Source: Antonospora locustae (lineage: Eukaryota; Microsporidia). From it: a stretch of DNA of 64,000 nt. Numbering within the stretch: the stretch's first letter is position 1; each line of letters starts with the position of its first letter. The notes beneath the pieces are model-generated. The model had not been told where the DNA came from. It made no database searches and saw nothing but the letters and a program-made list of their open reading frames with translations. A program made the translations under genes and the position numbers. This document shows, in pieces, positions 61,228 to 64,000 of this stretch. The DNA lies in assembly GCA_007674295.1 (NCBI GenBank), contig CM017450.1, forward strand, positions 62,001 through 126,000. Reading direction: 5' to 3'.

Positions 61228-61248
61228 GGGATCGTTTGATATTTACAC
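61228..61248. promoter_or_regulatory. 21-bp divergent promoter
   Basis: The whole intergenic interval between two divergent ATGs. It contains CCC next to the minus-strand start and an AT-rich run, and is the shortest divergent spacer in the window apart from the shared CATG. Confidence 0.5.
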
Positions 61249-62286
61249 ATGAGCCCAGATGTTGCAAGCATAAAGCGGCTGTTCCGAATGCAAGCATGCA
61301 AATACCATGTGGACAACAGCATGCACAGCTTGCTCTCTAGAGAACTTCTGCAGGATGGCAAGCCCCCGATGGAGTTTAGCCACATACAGACAACAAAGCG
61401 ATACCTGCAATGCAAGTCCTTTCAGAAGCTCATGGAGAAGTTGTTTTTACACTACAACACGGGAAAGATAAACAAAAACGAGATGCTTGTTAAGCTTTCG
61501 AAGCTTCGGAGCCTTGTGAAGACACTGTCCTCTGACCTGAAGGCGCACACAAACATAATCCACTCGCGAGACGGCCTTGATGCACAGAACTTCTTCATTC
61601 TCGAGCACCTGAACTACAACTTCATGTTCCGCACTTCTGCGGCGTTTGAGAAAAAGCACAACCTTGCAGCAGTGAGCGACACACAATTCTTCAGGGAAAT
61701 AAAGGATATGCAGGAGGAAATTGCTAACGGAGACTGCAATAGGGCGCTTTCGTACTGCAGGGAAAACAAGGTCCACTTAAAGGAGATGTTTTCGAAACTC
61801 GAGACAAAACTGCGCATAATCGAGTTTGTGAAGATCTGCGGGCGCGACAAGAGTCGAGCAATGGAGTATGCGCGCGAGTTCTTCAAAAAGGAGAGAGAGT
61901 CTGTGAGGCACCACCTAATATCCCTAATAGAAAGAGAGGAGCACATCGATGCAAAGAAGATTGCGTGTGATTTCGCAAGCAGCGTGTACAAGCTCTATAA
62001 TATAAATGACAGATTATCAAAGAGACTTGAATTTGGGACGATTGCATTCAAAACGTCTCTATGCGCGGACAGAAAAAGCCTGGAGTGTCCTGGATGTACA
62101 TTTTCAAAGTACACGAGGATGACCAACCGCGTGGAGAACAGCGAGATCGTGTGCGAAGGCTCGCACATTGTGCTTGACTCGTCCAACCAAGCGTTTGCCG
62201 ACGAGACGGGGAAGGTCTATGGGCGGAAGTACATCATAGAGTCGGGAATAACATTGAAGGACCCCAAGATATGCTACTTTGTGTAG
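61249..62286 (+). CDS. FYV10: GID/CTLH ubiquitin-ligase subunit Gid9/Fyv10 (MAEA)
   Basis: A 345-residue protein. A helical N-terminus leads to LisH/CTLH-like and CRA regions (about 120-260; DMQEEIANGDCNRALSYCRENK is typical CTLH). The C-terminal RING-like part has LECPGC (280-285), SEIVCEGS and GKVYGRKYII, matching MAEA's CPVC, S-LVC and NG-VYGYNSL. The last CPRT-type cysteine is missing and the end ICYFV mimics MAEA's KVYIM. The complex polyubiquitinates N-degron proteins; Rmd5 is its partner. Confidence 0.78.
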   Translation: MSPDVASIKRLFRMQACKYHVDNSMHSLLSRELLQDGKPPMEFSHIQTTKRYLQCKSFQKLMEKLFLHYNTGKINKNEMLVKLSKLRSLVKTLSSDLKAHTNIIHSRDGLDAQNFFILEHLNYNFMFRTSAAFEKKHNLAAVSDTQFFREIKDMQEEIANGDCNRALSYCRENKVHLKEMFSKLETKLRIIEFVKICGRDKSRAMEYAREFFKKERESVRHHLISLIEREEHIDAKKIACDFASSVYKLYNINDRLSKRLEFGTIAFKTSLCADRKSLECPGCTFSKYTRMTNRVENSEIVCEGSHIVLDSSNQAFADETGKVYGRKYIIESGITLKDPKICYFV

Positions 62287-62519
62287 AACATCGTGCCAGA
62301 ACGCCTTCATATGCAAGAGTAAGATGCAATAAAATCAGTGTTAACAGGACGGGGCTGTGCTTTCTTCGTGTAGGCTTTCGGCTCTCTGTGCATCTCAAAG
62401 CATACAGACAGCATCGTCTGCTTCCCACCATACTGCGCTGCAGCTTACAAAGACAGGCTTACAGAAGGGCATATGGTGCGGTTTAGTGTATAGTTTCTTT
62501 ATTTATACCCAAGAAGGAA

Positions 62520-62924
62520 TTATTGTCTTTGACGGTTGTTTTTCAGCTTCTTTCTGTCTGCACAGTCGTTTGTACGTATCTTGAACTTAGTGAAAAGCAC
62601 CCCATCTTTGTAGTTTATGTCGCTGGATGTGACTTTTGTGCTCTTCGTGCGCCTTTGGCTGTTATCTATAAGTGTTCCGCGAAGAGGGCCAGGCTCTCTC
62701 AGCACACCGCTTTTCATCTTGATTTTGCGTCCTGTGCGTTTTCGCATTGTATCATGCGTGTTCTTACGCACATCGTGCACCTTCGGTGCAACTTCAGCAT
62801 GCCACGTCCCGTTCTCTCTGTTCCACGGGACATGGGCATCACCAGTTTCCTTATAGTACACATCCCATATTTTCCTTATCATGTATATAAACAAACCAAC
62901 TGCCTCATCATCTTTTCTCGACAT
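62520..62924 (-). CDS. Hypothetical basic protein, 134 residues
   Basis: A Lys/Arg/Asn-rich, probably nuclear or nucleolar protein with a hydrophobic-aromatic N-terminal segment (VGLFIYMIRKIWDVYYKE) and a basic disordered tail (DRKKLKNNRQRQ). It has no recognised domain. The 237-bp region upstream is very AT-rich. Supported by length and isolation from other genes. Confidence 0.6.
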   Translation of the reverse strand: MSRKDDEAVGLFIYMIRKIWDVYYKETGDAHVPWNRENGTWHAEVAPKVHDVRKNTHDTMRKRTGRKIKMKSGVLREPGPLRGTLIDNSQRRTKSTKVTSSDINYKDGVLFTKFKIRTNDCADRKKLKNNRQRQ

Positions 62925-63161
62925 TCGAAGCGTGTGAAAAAAATTTTATTTTAGTGTTTGATAAATTTTCCGTTTTTAGAAAACTTTTGTATGATAATCG
63001 TGTTTGTTAAAAAATTTTACCACAGTACAAATATGGCAGGACAGTCTTACTTGTTGCATGCAGCATATCGCAGGCACACTTCAGAGAGACTACATTTCGT
63101 CTAGCACCGTGCTAATGCATAGAAACAGCGATACCTGCAAGGTGTAACGCACTTAGTGGTC

Positions 63162-64000
63162 TCATTCTATCGACGTGCAGATATTCGCATACGCAAGCCA
63201 CCAGGGGCTCTTTTCTCGCTTCTTATCTGCGTCAAAGTCTTCCATACATGTGTCAATGTCGGTGAAAGTTATGGACCGCCCCTTTATTCCAATCAGCCCG
63301 AAGAGAGAGTCACTGTTGTGGGGCACAATGCCCTCGCTGTCCATATCTAGAATTATGTCGATCGCTTTTATTCCCAGAAGCGTTGCGTTGATTCTGTCAA
63401 GCGGACTTGGATTTGCACCTTCCTGTATGTGGCCGAGGACACAATACCTTGTGTTGAACCTGCCGTCGCCGTCCGTCTCAAGTAGCTTAGAAAAGGCGTC
63501 CGTGCTCACAGAATAGAATGTCTTTTCGTTTCTTATAAGGAGAATCCCGGGTCTTGGGCTCCCAACAAACCGCTGTTTGAGTCTCCTTGCAGTCTCGCTC
63601 AGATGGCCAATCAGATACTTCCGCTCAGGTATAAACGATGCAAATGCACCCGATGCAATTCCACCCATGACAGCAAGATAACCGCAGTTTCCACCGTGAA
63701 TCTCCAATACAAAGACAGTGTCCTTAATAGACGTGCTGCTCAAGCGCAGAACTTCGCTTACACGCGTTATGCAGTTTAGTGCTGTGTCGCTTCCGACACA
63801 CACCTCTGTGTGCGGCAGGTTGTTTGACGCAGTTGCCGGGACAAGAATGATCTTGACCGCAACACTGTGCTTCGCAAAGAGCTTCTTTAGACTTGCAATT
63901 GAAAACAGAGCCTCAGTACCTCCAACAACGATAAGTGCATCAAGTCTGTGCTCTCTAATTTTCTTGTAGATTCGCCGAGTGTCTTCCCGCCTCGGAATTC
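63162..64000 (-). CDS. PFK1: ATP-dependent 6-phosphofructokinase, C-terminal half, cut by window edge
   Basis: The reading frame is open to base 64000 and the 5' part lies outside. Visible are VVGGTEALFSI, VPATASNNLPHTEVCVGSD followed by TALNCITR, GGNCGYLAVMGGIASGA and YCVLGHIQEGANPSPLDR. GGTEA in place of GGDGS shows that this is the allosteric C-terminal half of a duplicated eukaryotic PFK; the catalytic half should lie upstream. The enzyme commits glucose to glycolysis, the main ATP source of microsporidia outside the host. Confidence 0.92.
   Translation of the reverse strand, partial: IPRREDTRRIYKKIREHRLDALIVVGGTEALFSIASLKKLFAKHSVAVKIILVPATASNNLPHTEVCVGSDTALNCITRVSEVLRLSSTSIKDTVFVLEIHGGNCGYLAVMGGIASGAFASFIPERKYLIGHLSETARRLKQRFVGSPRPGILLIRNEKTFYSVSTDAFSKLLETDGDGRFNTRYCVLGHIQEGANPSPLDRINATLLGIKAIDIILDMDSEGIVPHNSDSLFGLIGIKGRSITFTDIDTCMEDFDADKKREKSPWWLAYANICTSIE

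Noticed and set aside
1..64000. Spliceosomal introns, transposons, CRISPR arrays, tandem repeats
   Set aside because: All long genes read through without interruption, and no transposase, reverse transcriptase or repeated spacer pattern was seen. The RdRP is of the cellular silencing type, not a viral insertion.
63995..64000. Terminal GAATTC as a cloning junction
   Set aside because: A six-base site at the window edge can be chance; the PFK frame runs through it without a break.

Overview
The window looks like a gene-dense stretch of a microsporidian nuclear chromosome (obligate intracellular, fungus-related parasite). The reasons are: eukaryotic housekeeping genes with no visible introns and very short intergenic gaps (about 52 protein genes and 3 tRNA genes in 64 kb); proteins that are mostly shorter than their yeast relatives; a beta-tubulin with the residues usual in microsporidia; and a CCC(C) block just upstream of the ATG in about two thirds of the genes, a promoter signature described in microsporidia. 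GC content is moderate. I cannot name the genus from the sequence alone.

Layout. 1-780 is gene-poor. 0.8-9.7 kb: a short lectin-like ORF, a tandem pair of AIG1/FAR-17a membrane proteins, TFB5, NatC catalytic subunit, an unknown, NSE1, RPA2, BDP1, an SPX-EXS phosphate exporter and a 48-codon gene that starts on the same CATG. 9.8-20 kb: tRNA-Gly, ORC1, UTP12, TFB2, PIK1, tRNA-Phe, ORC4, FEN1, TOA1. 20-31.4 kb: CBP80, a Sac-domain phosphatase, a GTPase-dead NUG1-like protein, a coiled-coil protein, MED4, ERB1-like, BET4, NAC-alpha, tRNA-Ala, beta-tubulin. 31.7-37.6 kb: one 1977-residue RNA-dependent RNA polymerase of the RNA-silencing type. 37.8-49.4 kb: TRS20, a P5B ATPase, URM1, a 1164-residue solenoid protein of unknown role, a TFIIIA-like zinc-finger protein, several tiny genes, and the meiotic HORMA-PHD protein HOP1. 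49.4-64 kb: MetRS, CBP20, EFL1/RIA1, a ubiquitin-like membrane protein, POP5, an IPA1/UBE3D-like protein, an NSR1-like protein, ribosomal protein eL34, RRP44/DIS3, GID9/FYV10, and the 3' part of phosphofructokinase running off the right edge.

Functional groups: replication and repair (ORC1, ORC4, FEN1, RPA2, NSE1); transcription (TFB2 and TFB5 of TFIIH, TOA1, MED4, BDP1, TFIIIA-like); RNA (both cap-binding subunits, POP5, RRP44, IPA1-like); ribosome assembly (UTP12, ERB1-like, NUG1-like, EFL1, NSR1-like); membranes and traffic (PIK1, Sac-domain, TRS20, BET4, P5B ATPase). No operons, transposons or CRISPR arrays are seen.

The most interesting object is the giant RdRP: its first ~360 residues read like an eroded Dicer/RIG-I-type helicase, followed by an intact RdRP core and a ~600-residue tail I cannot assign. 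A second theme is loss of catalytic motifs in proteins that are otherwise kept: NUG1-like without G motifs, RRP44 without PIN acidic residues, ORC4 without a P-loop, NSE1 with a cut RING.
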